Part shown: positions 8,622 through 16,948 of the stretch, in pieces | How the letters are laid out: each line of letters opens with the position of its first letter | How positions within the stretch are numbered: position 1 is the first letter of the stretch | From: Rhodococcus sp. SGAir0479 | GTDB lineage: Bacteria > Actinomycetota > Actinomycetes > Mycobacteriales > Mycobacteriaceae | DNA: 64,000 bases | Assembly: GCF_005484805.1 (NCBI RefSeq) | Contig: NZ_CP039432.1 | Coordinates: 744,001-808,000 of the forward strand | Direction of reading: 5' to 3' | Position numbers and translations under genes: made by a program | The notes under the pieces: generated by a model | Seen by the model: the letters and a program-made list of their open reading frames with translations, nothing else | Database searches by the model: none | What the model was told of the DNA's origin: nothing

Positions 8622-9487
8622 GCGCGCGTCCGCTCACCGGGCGGACCGCGATCGTCACCGGCGCCGGCGAGGGCCTCGGCCGGGCGGAGGCCCTCGCGCT
8701 CGCCGCGGCCGGAGCGAACCTGGTCCTCAACTCCCGCAGCGACCGCGTCGACGACGTGGCCACCGAGATTCGCGGTGCGGGTGGCGGCGTCGTGACCCTG
8801 CGCGGCGACATCGGTGACCGGGCCACCGCGGACCGTCTGGTCGCGCTCGCGGTCTCCGAGTTCGGCGGGCTCGACGTACTGGTGAACAATGCCGGGATCA
8901 TCCGGGACCGGATGGTGTTCAACATGTCCGACGAGGAGTGGGATTCGGTTCTGCGTGTCAACCTGCGGGGCACGTTCCTGACCACCCGGGCGGCCACCGA
9001 CCACTGGCGGCGACGGTCCAAGCAGACGGGCGAACCGGTGTACGCGCGGGTCGTCAACACGTCGTCGGAGGCGTACGCGTCGGGTCCACCGGGAGCGGCG
9101 AACTACGCCGCCTCCAAGGCCGGAGTGGTCGCGCTCACCGTCTCGACGGCGCGGGGCTGCGGATCCTTCGGCGTCCGGGCCAACGCCATTTGCCCGCGCG
9201 CCCGGACCGAGATGACGCGCGACGTCTTCGGCCCCGCGCCCGAGGCGGGTGCGGATCCGTTGGACGCCGACCACATCACGCCCCTGGTCGTCTATCTCGC
9301 TTCCCCGCAAGCGGACTCGATCACCGGCCGGGTGCTCGTCGCGTACGGTGACCGGATCGACGTGATGTCGGCCCCCACCGTCGAGGCGAGCCTGCGGTCG
9401 GCGTCCGCCTGGACCCAGCACGAGCTGCACGAGGTGCTCGGCGGACACCTCACCGAGGTGGTGGCGGGCCGAGAGGTGGCAGGGTGA
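8618..9487 (+). CDS. SDR with C-terminal extension
   Basis: This 289-residue SDR has TGAGEGLG (residues 14-21), NNAG and the catalytic Y163/K167 in YAASK. An extra helical tail of about 40 residues follows the SDR fold (from about residue 250). N-terminal features resemble the 3-hydroxyacyl-CoA dehydrogenase-like SDRs found beside acyl-CoA dehydrogenases, so a beta-oxidation-like step after the double ACAD is plausible. The ATG overlaps the ACAD stop by 4 bases. It is the last enzyme of the five-gene run; the regulator follows 19 bases later. Confidence 0.87.
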   Translation: MSARPLTGRTAIVTGAGEGLGRAEALALAAAGANLVLNSRSDRVDDVATEIRGAGGGVVTLRGDIGDRATADRLVALAVSEFGGLDVLVNNAGIIRDRMVFNMSDEEWDSVLRVNLRGTFLTTRAATDHWRRRSKQTGEPVYARVVNTSSEAYASGPPGAANYAASKAGVVALTVSTARGCGSFGVRANAICPRARTEMTRDVFGPAPEAGADPLDADHITPLVVYLASPQADSITGRVLVAYGDRIDVMSAPTVEASLRSASAWTQHELHEVLGGHLTEVVAGREVAG

Positions 9488-9506
9488 CGAGCGCTAGGCT
9501 GCACAC

Positions 9507-10118
9507 GTGAGCGATTCCGTTGCCGTGCCGATGAGTCCCGACGACATGTCCGCTGCACAACGGGACCGGCGACGGCACCTGCTCGACACGGTCATCGAGA
9601 TGCTCGCCGAGACGAGCCCCGACCGGATCCAGATGCGCGAGGTGTCGGAGCGCTCGGGTGTCGCCCTCGGCACGCTGTACCGCTATTTTCCGGCGAAACA
9701 GCACCTGCTCGCGGCGACCATGGTCGCCTGGAACGAGATTCTCGCCGAACGCTTGGCGGCGGAGAAGGCGTCCGGCGGGCGCAGGGGCTCTGTCCTCGAC
9801 CGGGTACTGGACCTCTACGGCCGGCAGATGAAGGCCTTCCAACGGGGACCGAACTTCGCGCGCCTCGAAGTGGAACTGCAGACGTCCGACGACCCGTACG
9901 TTCGGGACACCCTCGACGAGCGGTCGGCCGTGAACCGCACGGCGCTGTTCGGGTTGATGGACGGGGTGCCCGCCGAACTGGCCCGGTTGGCGTCGCTGTC
10001 GATCGGCAGCACGATGCTCAACTCGCTGGTCCTGTGGACCACCGGACGCATCGGGTTCCCCGAGGCGCTGCGGAATGTCCAGGACGTCTCGCGCCTGGTG
10101 CTCGCCGACTACGCGTAA
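9507..10118 (+). CDS. TetR-family regulator, KstR-like subgroup
   Basis: This 203-residue protein has an N-terminal helix-turn-helix (QMREVSERSGVALGTLYRYF, about residues 35-54) that closely resembles that of KstR, the cholesterol-catabolism repressor of mycobacteria and rhodococci; the C-terminus is less similar. It follows the catabolic operon by 19 bases and so could be read with it. A TAGGCT hexamer ends 6 bases before the GTG, which would also allow a separate leaderless transcript. It probably senses a CoA thioester of the local pathway and represses the operon from a site near 3417. It is unlikely to be KstR itself, since the neighbours differ from the kstR locus. Confidence 0.82.
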   Translation: MSDSVAVPMSPDDMSAAQRDRRRHLLDTVIEMLAETSPDRIQMREVSERSGVALGTLYRYFPAKQHLLAATMVAWNEILAERLAAEKASGGRRGSVLDRVLDLYGRQMKAFQRGPNFARLEVELQTSDDPYVRDTLDERSAVNRTALFGLMDGVPAELARLASLSIGSTMLNSLVLWTTGRIGFPEALRNVQDVSRLVLADYA

Positions 10119-10135
10119 ACCGCCGTGCGGTGTGG

Positions 10136-10768
10136 TCAGCGGTTGCCGGGGGCGACCCAGCCGTTGAACAGGAAGCCGACGAACTCGTCGGCGAGGGCGG
10201 CGCCGTCGACGTCCGGGTCGCCGTCGCACGTGTAGTTCGCGTTGAGCACCGACCGGAACGCGAGGGCGGCCAGGGCCACGTCCATCTCGCGGAAGGTGCC
10301 CTCGTCGATGCCCGACTGGATGATCCGTTCGACGGCGTCCGCCCACTGTCGCCGCTTGTCCTGGACCTCTGCGAGTTGAGCGCCGTTGAGGCGCATCCAC
10401 TCCCGCTCGAAGACCTTCGCGGCATCGGGATTGGCGATCGCCCAGCGCAGATGGATCCGGGCGAGCATCCGGAGCTTGTCGACTGCGCCGACGTCCGCTG
10501 CCTCCACCTGCCGCAGCGCCACTTCGCCGCTGTCGGCGATTCCGCCGACGATCTGGTAGAGCAGGTCTTCTTTGCTCTTGATGTGGACGTAGAGGCTGCC
10601 GGCGTGGACCCCGACGAGGGAGCCGATGTCGCGCATCGACGTGCCGTCGTACCCGCTCTCGGCGAACTGTCGCAGTGCCGCTTCGCGAATCCTCGTCAGG
10701 TAGGCGGCCTTGGCCTCACCGGTGGTGGCGCGCCCGCGCGCGGATCCCTGATCGAGCTTCGACGGCAT
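10136..10768 (-). CDS. TetR-family regulator
   Basis: This 210-residue protein has a TetR helix-turn-helix (about residues 30-50, TSMRDIGSLVGVHAGSLY) and a C-terminal domain of the kind seen in KstR2-like and fatty-acid regulators (a guess from the general pattern). I use the ATG at 10768, which has AAGGA 8 bases upstream, rather than a longer form with a Cys-rich leader. It is convergent with the KstR-like gene, with only 17 bases between the stop codons. It stands alone on its strand, and I see no convincing palindrome in the 114 bases upstream. Its target may be the neighbouring catabolic operon or genes elsewhere. Confidence 0.82.
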   Translation of the reverse strand: MPSKLDQGSARGRATTGEAKAAYLTRIREAALRQFAESGYDGTSMRDIGSLVGVHAGSLYVHIKSKEDLLYQIVGGIADSGEVALRQVEAADVGAVDKLRMLARIHLRWAIANPDAAKVFEREWMRLNGAQLAEVQDKRRQWADAVERIIQSGIDEGTFREMDVALAALAFRSVLNANYTCDGDPDVDGAALADEFVGFLFNGWVAPGNR

Positions 10769-10882
10769 GTGTACGGTCCTTATGCAACACGGGAGCGCTC
10801 GGCGCCCCTCGTTCCCAAACTCGATCATCATGGCAGCCCCGACGCAGACGCGCCAACAAACGCTTGCTACGCCGGCAGGCCG

Positions 10883-12031
10883 TCACTGATCGTCGAGGTC
10901 GTCGAACAGTGACGGTTGGATCGGCTCGTCCGCAGCCTGCTGTTGTTCGGAGCTCTTCTCCGGCAAGGACTCCCGAGCGGGGTCCGAAGGCGCCGGGGAC
11001 TGGGCGGGCGTACCCGCGGGCGCATTCCCCACCGTGGTGGCCGGCTTGGGGAAGTGCAGGCGACCGCCGAAGTGCTCGGCGAACTCCTCGTCCACTCCGC
11101 TGAGAAAGTCGCCGAGGTGCTCGATCATGTCGGCCAGGTGCTGGGGCACGAACGGATCGGCGAGCATGTCCACCATGACCCGCAGCCGGTCCTCGAACAG
11201 CCCGAACCGCAGGTAGGGCCAGCGGCGGTTGAGGTCGGTGACGAGTTCCGACGCGCGGGTGCGGCCGCTGATGTCGCGCACCAGCGGCGCCCACAACTGC
11301 ACTTCGGGGGCCGCGTCGTTGGCGATGACGAGCGCCAGCGCAGAGCCGAACCGCAGGACGAAGTCGCCGTCGGAATCCCGCTCGGGCACGCCACCGTAGA
11401 TGTCGGTCAGCGTCAGCGCGATGGCCTCGCGCAGATGGTCGGTGTCGGCGGGCCGAATCGCGACGTGACGGTCGAGCGGCGTCGGTCGCGGGGCGGCTGT
11501 GGTCTCCGGCGCGACGTCGAGGTCGACGCTGGAACCGAGGTGGTGGAGCGAGAGGAAGCTCGGGTGCGGCACCGCCCAGGTGTCACGGAAGACGGACACG
11601 GCCATCGCGGCCAGCTGGTCCGCCCAGCGCGGGGCCTTCTCCACGACGAGTGCCGGATCGTCGCCCGCCTCCGCCTCGTCTGCCTCCGGCTCCGCGGCCG
11701 GCGACGACGTGGACGCCGCCGGGGCGGACCAGCCCTGGGCGACCAGCCGGGCGTGGTCGGCGGCGGTCAGTCGGCGCCGCGGTGGCAACTGCAGTTCGGA
11801 GGGAATCTCGCATCGCACGACGGGCCCGTGCGGACCGGCGACGACGTTGCATTGGACGAACGGGACGCGGCCGTCGGACTCGTCGGTGTCGCACACCGTC
11901 TCGAGTACCAACTGATCGCCCTGCGCAGCCGTCGCGAGACGATCGGCGAGGCGTCCTCGATAGGTGCCCCAGGCATCGTCCATCGTGCGGTCGAAATCGC
12001 TTCCAGTGGATCTGTTCGGAAACTCGGACAC
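10883..12031 (-). CDS. YbjN/TY-Chap-like domain protein (paralogue 1)
   Basis: This 382-residue acidic, soluble protein is a clear paralogue of the product of 49605-50636. They share the segments ADQLAA/ADQIAA, WAVPHPSFL/WSVPHPSFL, RTRA..L..L.RRWP and DPFVPQHLAD/NPFVPRHLAD. Both resemble the actinobacterial YbjN or type III chaperone-like (TY-Chap) domains, which are thought to bind peptides; that family link is moderately sure. A Pro/Ala/Ser-rich acidic tail follows about residue 330. The GTG at 12031 is chosen because the paralogue also begins about 15 residues before the conserved FDxxxDxAW motif and a TACCGT hexamer lies 7 bases upstream, suggesting a leaderless mRNA. An ATG at 11983 is the alternative. 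Confidence 0.7.
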   Translation of the reverse strand: MSEFPNRSTGSDFDRTMDDAWGTYRGRLADRLATAAQGDQLVLETVCDTDESDGRVPFVQCNVVAGPHGPVVRCEIPSELQLPPRRRLTAADHARLVAQGWSAPAASTSSPAAEPEADEAEAGDDPALVVEKAPRWADQLAAMAVSVFRDTWAVPHPSFLSLHHLGSSVDLDVAPETTAAPRPTPLDRHVAIRPADTDHLREAIALTLTDIYGGVPERDSDGDFVLRFGSALALVIANDAAPEVQLWAPLVRDISGRTRASELVTDLNRRWPYLRFGLFEDRLRVMVDMLADPFVPQHLADMIEHLGDFLSGVDEEFAEHFGGRLHFPKPATTVGNAPAGTPAQSPAPSDPARESLPEKSSEQQQAADEPIQPSLFDDLDDQ

Positions 12032-12179
12032 GGGAGATACGGTATCGCGCCCACGGGCGGTGTCGGGAACAGAGTGGTCGCGAGGGCGGGCCGGTCCGAC
12101 CACCGGTCGGGAACCGATGTCCGGGTTGTCGGGCCGGCAGCCTATCGTGTCGACGCAGGATCGACACGGAGGAAGAACG

Positions 12180-13325
12180 ATGCAGTCGTTGGGCGAACGG
12201 AGCCGGCGCGGTGGACAGTCACCGCGAGGGTGGGGGAGAGCGCTGGCAGGCGTGGGTGCGGCGGCGCTGACCGTCGTGCTGGCGGCGGGAACGGCATCCG
12301 CCGCGCCCGGCTCGGGCAGTCTGGGCAGTCTGGGAAGCCTCGGCAGCGGAAGCGGCACCGGTGGCAGCGTCGGGGCAGGATCGTCGATCCCCGAGTCGCT
12401 CCAGGAGGATCCCGGTCCCCCGCCCGCGACCCGCGACGACATCGACACCGTCGAGATCACGGCCGAGGAGCAGCAGGCGCGGGGCGTGATCAAGTACACG
12501 ATCACCTCGCCGGCGTTGCGTCGTGAGGTGTCGGTCCAGGTGCAGCCTGCCGCGGACCGCTCGGTTCCGCGGCCCACGCTGTACATGCTCGACGGCGTGA
12601 GTGCGCGCAACGGCAACAGTGGATGGATCAGCGACCGCCAGGGTGCCGCGGCCAAGTTCTTCGAGGACAAGGACGTCAATCTCGTCATGCTCAACGGCGG
12701 GCGTGCGAGCTTGTACGCCGACTGGGACCGGGTGGACCCGAAGCTGGGCCTCAACAAGTGGGAGACCTTCATCACCGAGGAGCTGCCCCCGCTGATCGAC
12801 GCGAAGCTGGACACCAACGGCGTCAACGCGATTGCCGGCAACTCGATGGGCGCCCAAGCCGCAGTCATGCTCGCGCACCGGAATCCGGAGCTGTACCAGG
12901 GCGTCGCGGCGTTCAGCGGGTGCTACTCGACGAGCGACGCGCTCGGTCGGCTCACCGTCCAGACGAGCGTGACGTCCCAGGGCGGTGACCCCGCGAACAT
13001 GTGGGCCGACGAAGCGGAGCGGCAGGCGCACGATTCGGTGCTCAACGCGGAACGGCTGCGCGGCAAGCAGATCTACCTGTCGGTGTCCAACGGCCGGCCC
13101 GGGCCCTTCGAGGAGGGATCGGACGACGCCCGTCGCCTCTACCTCGGTGGGGCCATCGAGGCCGCGGCCAACGTGTGCACGCGAGTGTTCGACGCACGCC
13201 TGCGCACCCTCGGTATCCCGGCGACCATCGCGTACGAGGGTGCCGGAGTGCACGAGTGGGACTACTGGCGCGTCCAGCTGCCGAAGGCCTGGCCGACGCT
13301 CGAGAAGGCGCTCGGCCTGTCCTGA
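12180..13325 (+). CDS. Antigen 85-like mycolyltransferase/esterase, secreted
   Basis: This 381-residue alpha/beta-hydrolase is of the antigen 85 (Fbp/Cmt) family, which transfers mycolic acids onto trehalose and arabinogalactan in the cell envelope. It has a signal peptide (Arg-rich start, hydrophobic AGVGAAALTVVLAAG, cleavage after ASA near residue 41) and then a Gly/Ser-rich linker. Family motifs are GGRASLYADW and KWETFITEELP, the nucleophile elbow GNSMG (S222) and the catalytic histidine H358 in GVHEWDYW. The ATG has an excellent GGAGGA ribosome site. It stands alone, divergent from the TY-Chap-like gene. Its presence is the best evidence that the organism makes mycolic acids. Confidence 0.92.
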   Translation: MQSLGERSRRGGQSPRGWGRALAGVGAAALTVVLAAGTASAAPGSGSLGSLGSLGSGSGTGGSVGAGSSIPESLQEDPGPPPATRDDIDTVEITAEEQQARGVIKYTITSPALRREVSVQVQPAADRSVPRPTLYMLDGVSARNGNSGWISDRQGAAAKFFEDKDVNLVMLNGGRASLYADWDRVDPKLGLNKWETFITEELPPLIDAKLDTNGVNAIAGNSMGAQAAVMLAHRNPELYQGVAAFSGCYSTSDALGRLTVQTSVTSQGGDPANMWADEAERQAHDSVLNAERLRGKQIYLSVSNGRPGPFEEGSDDARRLYLGGAIEAAANVCTRVFDARLRTLGIPATIAYEGAGVHEWDYWRVQLPKAWPTLEKALGLS

Positions 13326-13453
13326 ACGACCGGGGTGAGCCGGTGACGGCCCGAACCGCGAGCCGGTTCCCGCCGTCACCGGTCGCCGCGCACCGCTCGC
13401 TCGATACGAGATCGTCACGTCGTGTAGCGCTGACGTAACACCTGGCCACCTAG

Positions 13454-13472
13454 CGTATACGCAGACGTATAC
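13454..13472. promoter_or_regulatory. Inverted repeat CGTATAC-N5-CGTATAC, candidate GntR operator
   Basis: Two copies of the self-complementary GTATAC are separated by 6 bases, 44 bases before the allophanate hydrolase start. GntR-family regulators often bind such short AT-containing inverted repeats, and the regulator encoded in the same operon is the likely ligand-responsive binder. The site may also contain a -10 element, since TATAC is close to the consensus. Confidence 0.5.
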
Positions 13473-13515
13473 ACGGTGGGCCGGCGTGCGCGGCCCGTGC
13501 GAGAAAGCGGCCCCG

Positions 13516-15237
13516 ATGACGACGATGTTCGACGCCCCCACCCTGACCGAGCGAGTGCGGTCCGCCTTCGCCCGGGTGCGCGAGTGCGATCGACCGGAGG
13601 TCTGGATCCACCTTCGGCCGGAGTCCGACGTCGTCGCCGAGGCCGCACGGATCGCCGCCCGCGTCGAGGCGGGCGCGCAGTTGCCGCTCGCCGGAAAGCT
13701 CTTCGCGGTCAAGGACAACATCGACGTGGCCGGTTTGCCGACGACCGCCGGGTGCCCCGAGTTCGGTTACACCCCACAGGTGTCGTCGCCGGCGGTGGCA
13801 CGGCTGCTCGACGCCGGTGCGCTGGTGCTCGGCAAGACCAACCTGGACCAGTTCGCCACGGGCCTCGTCGGAACCCGCAGCCCCTACGGAATCGTCCGCG
13901 CCGCACGGTATCCCGACCGGGTGTCCGGTGGTTCGAGCTCCGGATCCGGGGTCGCGGTGGGCCTGGGCCTCGTCGACTTCGCGCTGGGGACGGATACCGC
14001 CGGATCGGGCCGCGTCCCCGCGGCGTTCAACGGTGTGGTCGGCATCAAGCCGACACTCGGTCTGGTCCCGACGTCCGGTGTCGTGCCGGCGTGCGCCGAC
14101 TTCGACTGCGTCACCGTGATGGCGCCGACGGTCGACCTGGCCGCACTGGCGATGTCGGTCATGATCGGTCCCGACGCCCGCGATCCGCGCAGCCGGACGT
14201 GGCCGTCGGACGTCCCCTTGTCGGCGCCGCGCCGCCCGCGGGTCGGCGTCCCCCTCGACGCGCAGCTCGACGTCCTCTCCGACGGCTACCGTGCGGGATT
14301 CGCGACGGCCGCGCGGCGCGCCCGCGAAGCCGGCGCCGACGTCGTGCCCGTCGACATCGACTCGTTGCTGGCCGCCGCACGGTTGCTGTACGACGGCGCC
14401 CTCGTCGCCGAGAGGTTCGACGCGGTGGGCGACTTCGTCGTCGCCAACCCCGACGCCACCCTCGATCCCACCGTGGCAGCGATCGTGCGCGGCGCCGCCG
14501 AACCGCGGGCGCACGAATTCGTCCGCGACACGGGCTTGCTGGTGGCCGCGCGCCACCGCGCCGCCGCGCTGTTCTCGGACGTGGACGCACTGCTGCTGCC
14601 CACCACGACCGAACACCCGCTGGTGGAGGACGTGCTCGCCGACCCGGTCGAGATCAACCGCCGGCTCGGCACGTTCACGAACTTCTGCAACCTGCTCGAC
14701 CTGTCGTCGGTCGCGGTACCCGTGGACGGCGCCCCGGGGGAGTCGTTCGGCGTGATGACCGTGGCGCCCGCGTTCGGCGACCAGGTGGCGCTGGACGTCG
14801 CGGCCCGTATCGCCGGTAGTGCCCCGGCGGTCCTCGCGCCGGACGCGGGGGTGCCGCTGGCGGTGTTCGGGGCGCACCTGCGCGACCAGCCGCTGCACCA
14901 CCAGCTGGAGGCGCTGGGGGCCCGGTTCGAACGGCCCGTCACGACGACGGACGACTACCTCATGGTGCGTCTGGACTCGGTGCCGCCCAAGCCGGGGCTC
15001 GTGCGGGTGGCGCACGGGGTGGGCCGATCCCTGCCGGGCGAGCTGTACCGCATCTCACCGGCCGGCCTGGGGTCCTTCCTGGCCGCGCTGCCGTCGCCGA
15101 TGGCGCTCACCGAGATGACTCTCGCGGACGGCACCCGGGCCGTCGGATTCACCTGTACCCCGGCGGCCGCGGCCCACGGGGTGGACATCACAGCGTTCGG
15201 AGGATGGCGCGCGTACCTGGCCGGTGCGTCGGCCTGA
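13516..15237 (+). CDS. atzF: Allophanate hydrolase (amidase signature family)
   Basis: This 573-residue enzyme matches AtzF-type allophanate hydrolase, which converts allophanate to ammonia and carbon dioxide. The amidase Ser-cisSer-Lys triad is visible: K66 in AVKDN, the GGSSSGSG loop (around S140) and S164 in DTAGSGR. The last about 130 residues form the extra C-terminal domain typical of AtzF and of the hydrolase half of urea amidolyase (GAHLRDQPLHHQL onward). The ATG at 13516 is chosen; an ATG at 13525 is possible. A GntR gene follows 31 bases later. No urea carboxylase or amide permease is in the window, which is unusual because the two activities normally work together. Confidence 0.88.
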   Translation: MTTMFDAPTLTERVRSAFARVRECDRPEVWIHLRPESDVVAEAARIAARVEAGAQLPLAGKLFAVKDNIDVAGLPTTAGCPEFGYTPQVSSPAVARLLDAGALVLGKTNLDQFATGLVGTRSPYGIVRAARYPDRVSGGSSSGSGVAVGLGLVDFALGTDTAGSGRVPAAFNGVVGIKPTLGLVPTSGVVPACADFDCVTVMAPTVDLAALAMSVMIGPDARDPRSRTWPSDVPLSAPRRPRVGVPLDAQLDVLSDGYRAGFATAARRAREAGADVVPVDIDSLLAAARLLYDGALVAERFDAVGDFVVANPDATLDPTVAAIVRGAAEPRAHEFVRDTGLLVAARHRAAALFSDVDALLLPTTTEHPLVEDVLADPVEINRRLGTFTNFCNLLDLSSVAVPVDGAPGESFGVMTVAPAFGDQVALDVAARIAGSAPAVLAPDAGVPLAVFGAHLRDQPLHHQLEALGARFERPVTTTDDYLMVRLDSVPPKPGLVRVAHGVGRSLPGELYRISPAGLGSFLAALPSPMALTEMTLADGTRAVGFTCTPAAAAHGVDITAFGGWRAYLAGASA

Positions 15238-15268
15238 CGCCCGCCGGCGCGGGAACGGAAGGAACGAG

Positions 15269-15967
15269 ATGGCCACCGTCGGCGGCGGGTCGGGAACCGG
15301 TCTGCGAGAACAGGTCTACCTGCAGTTGCGGGAACAGATCATGAGCGGGGCCGTGGCCCCGCACGATCGGCTCGTCGAGGGCCGGTTGTGCGAGGCCCTC
15401 GGAGTCTCCCGCACTCCGCTGCGGGAGGCACTGGTGCGTTTGCACGCGGATGGGATCGTCACCCGCCGCGACGACGGGTACTACCCGATGTTTCCGGACC
15501 TGGACAGCATCCGGGATCTCTACGAGCTGCGCATCACGCTCGAACTGCGGGGCATCGCGCGCCACGTCGAGAACACCGATCTCCGGTTCGATCGGGCGCT
15601 GCTCGAGGCCGTGCGGGGGCGGTGGCGCGCGCTGGAGGCCGACCCGCCGGCGCCGTCACCCGACATCGTCCAGCTCGATCAGCAGTTCCACCTGGAACTC
15701 TCGACCGCCGCCGGGAACCCGGCCCTCACGCGGGCGCTCGCGACCGTCAACAGCCAGATCCGGCTGGTGCGGATGTACGACTACCAGAGCCCCGAGCGGG
15801 TGCGGGCCACCGTCACCGAGCATGTCGCGATCGTCGAGCAGATCCTCGACGGCGACCTCACCGGTGCGCTGGAGAGCCTGCACGGCCACGTCGGCGAATC
15901 ACTGGACGTCGTCGAGCAGCGGGCGGTGCAGGCGGTCACCGCACACGCTCTGCGCGGACGACGCTGA
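15269..15967 (+). CDS. GntR-family (FCD) regulator of the allophanate hydrolase operon
   Basis: This 232-residue protein has an N-terminal winged helix of GntR type (residues about 10-75, with CEALGVSRTPLREALVRL as recognition region) and a C-terminal FCD helical ligand domain with conserved Asp, His positions (DQQFHLEL, and TEHVAIVEQI). GGAAGGA precedes the ATG at 15269. It follows atzF in the same operon, so it probably autoregulates through the GTATAC repeat at 13454-13472. Ligands of FCD regulators are usually small carboxylates; a ureide or allophanate-related compound would fit here, by inference. Confidence 0.87.
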   Translation: MATVGGGSGTGLREQVYLQLREQIMSGAVAPHDRLVEGRLCEALGVSRTPLREALVRLHADGIVTRRDDGYYPMFPDLDSIRDLYELRITLELRGIARHVENTDLRFDRALLEAVRGRWRALEADPPAPSPDIVQLDQQFHLELSTAAGNPALTRALATVNSQIRLVRMYDYQSPERVRATVTEHVAIVEQILDGDLTGALESLHGHVGESLDVVEQRAVQAVTAHALRGRR

Positions 15968-16063
15968 CGCCGACGACGGGTCCGTAAAACGGGCGAACCG
16001 CCTCCGTTTGTGGTGACGAACATCACGAAGCGAAGACGGCTCGGCGGACTCGAGACGGGTCCG

Positions 16064-16336
16064 TTATCCCGGCTCGGCGGCGCTCAGCCGCGCCAGCATG
16101 CGTTCGAGTGCGCGTCCGTCCGGCCCCAACTCGGAGAAGGACGACGAGGGATCGGCAGGATCCGCGACCTCGACCGCGCCGAGGCTGCGTGCCAGGTCGC
16201 TGCGTCGGCGCACGGCGTCCAGGATGAGGGCGTCCAGGTCGGCAACTTCCTGCTCGAGGTGGTCGAGCGAGGCCACGTCGGCGTCCCGGGACGATCCAGT
16301 GGTGTGGAGGGCGCACGATTCGGTCTGAACAGACAC
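16064..16336 (-). CDS. Degenerate chorismate mutase-like (AroQ fold) protein
   Basis: This 90-residue protein resembles the short AroQ chorismate mutase of mycobacteria (Rv0948c). The first helix (LEQEVADLDALILDAVRRR) and the ending FSELGPDG then LARL match. The middle helix is changed and shortened, and the charged residues that bind chorismate after the RRR segment (Lys/Arg around IGKAR and the HSREMKVIERY region in Rv0948c) are missing. It may therefore be inactive, a binding or partner protein, rather than a housekeeping enzyme. It is divergent from the MarR/FadD15 pair. Start at GTG/ATG around 16336 fits the family. Confidence 0.65.
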   Translation of the reverse strand: MSVQTESCALHTTGSSRDADVASLDHLEQEVADLDALILDAVRRRSDLARSLGAVEVADPADPSSSFSELGPDGRALERMLARLSAAEPG

Positions 16337-16460
16337 ATCGACTCCTTCGGTCTCGGGCGGGTAGGGCTCCCGCTGCGACGCTGTCTCATTGTTAGTCGCA
16401 GTACTGAGCTACACGTTACGTCCGGTACGTGAGCGGTGCAGATCACGGTCGGAGCGTACA

Positions 16461-16475
16461 GTTGCATCGTGCAAC
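16461..16475. promoter_or_regulatory. Palindrome GTTGCA-N3-TGCAAC, MarR autoregulatory operator
   Basis: A perfect 6-3-6 palindrome of the TTGCAnnnTGCAA type favoured by MarR proteins covers the end of a TACAGT -10 hexamer (16457-16462) and the GTG start codon (16469-16471) of the marR gene. Bound repressor would block transcription of marR and fadD15 directly. Confidence 0.65.
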
Positions 16476-16948
16476 ACGAAACGAGGGCCGACGACGTGGC
16501 CGCGCTGCACGCCGAATTGGTGCAATTCGCCCGCGACCTGGTGGCCGGCGGACGGGACGCACAGGGCGGACCGTCGTTCGCTCAGCACTCGGCGCTGTCG
16601 TTCATCGCCCGCCATCCCGGGTGCCGTGCCACGGACATTTCCGACTCGTTCGGCGTCAACCGTTCCACGGTGTCGCGACAGTTGCGCGGATGCGTGGAGT
16701 CCGGGTGGGTGCGGACCGAACCCGGCTCGCTCCGCAGCGGTTACCCGCTCAGCCTCACCGCGCAGGGCGCAGCCGTGCTGGCGGCCGCCGACCGCAGACG
16801 CCTCGACGAGGTCCGGGCCCGTGTGGACGGGTGGTCGCCGGCGGAGGTTACGGCGTTCGCGGGCATCCTGCGGCGCTTTCGTGAGGCACCGGTCCCGACC
16901 ACAGCTCCCGACACCACGACTCGAGTTGGAGATGACGCCCATGCGTGA
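16469..16948 (+). CDS. MarR-family regulator
   Basis: This 159-residue protein has a MarR winged helix (GCRATDISDSFGVNRSTVSRQL as the helix-turn-helix and a WVRTEPG...RSGYPLSLT wing). The GTG at 16469 is used because it aligns with the usual family start and lies inside the palindromic operator; the mRNA would be leaderless. Its last codons overlap the start of the FadD15-like gene by 8 bases, so the two are co-transcribed. It probably represses this pair and derepresses when a fatty or aromatic ligand binds, as is common for MarR proteins next to acyl-CoA ligases. The ligand is not known. Confidence 0.88.
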   Translation: MQHETRADDVAALHAELVQFARDLVAGGRDAQGGPSFAQHSALSFIARHPGCRATDISDSFGVNRSTVSRQLRGCVESGWVRTEPGSLRSGYPLSLTAQGAAVLAAADRRRLDEVRARVDGWSPAEVTAFAGILRRFREAPVPTTAPDTTTRVGDDAHA

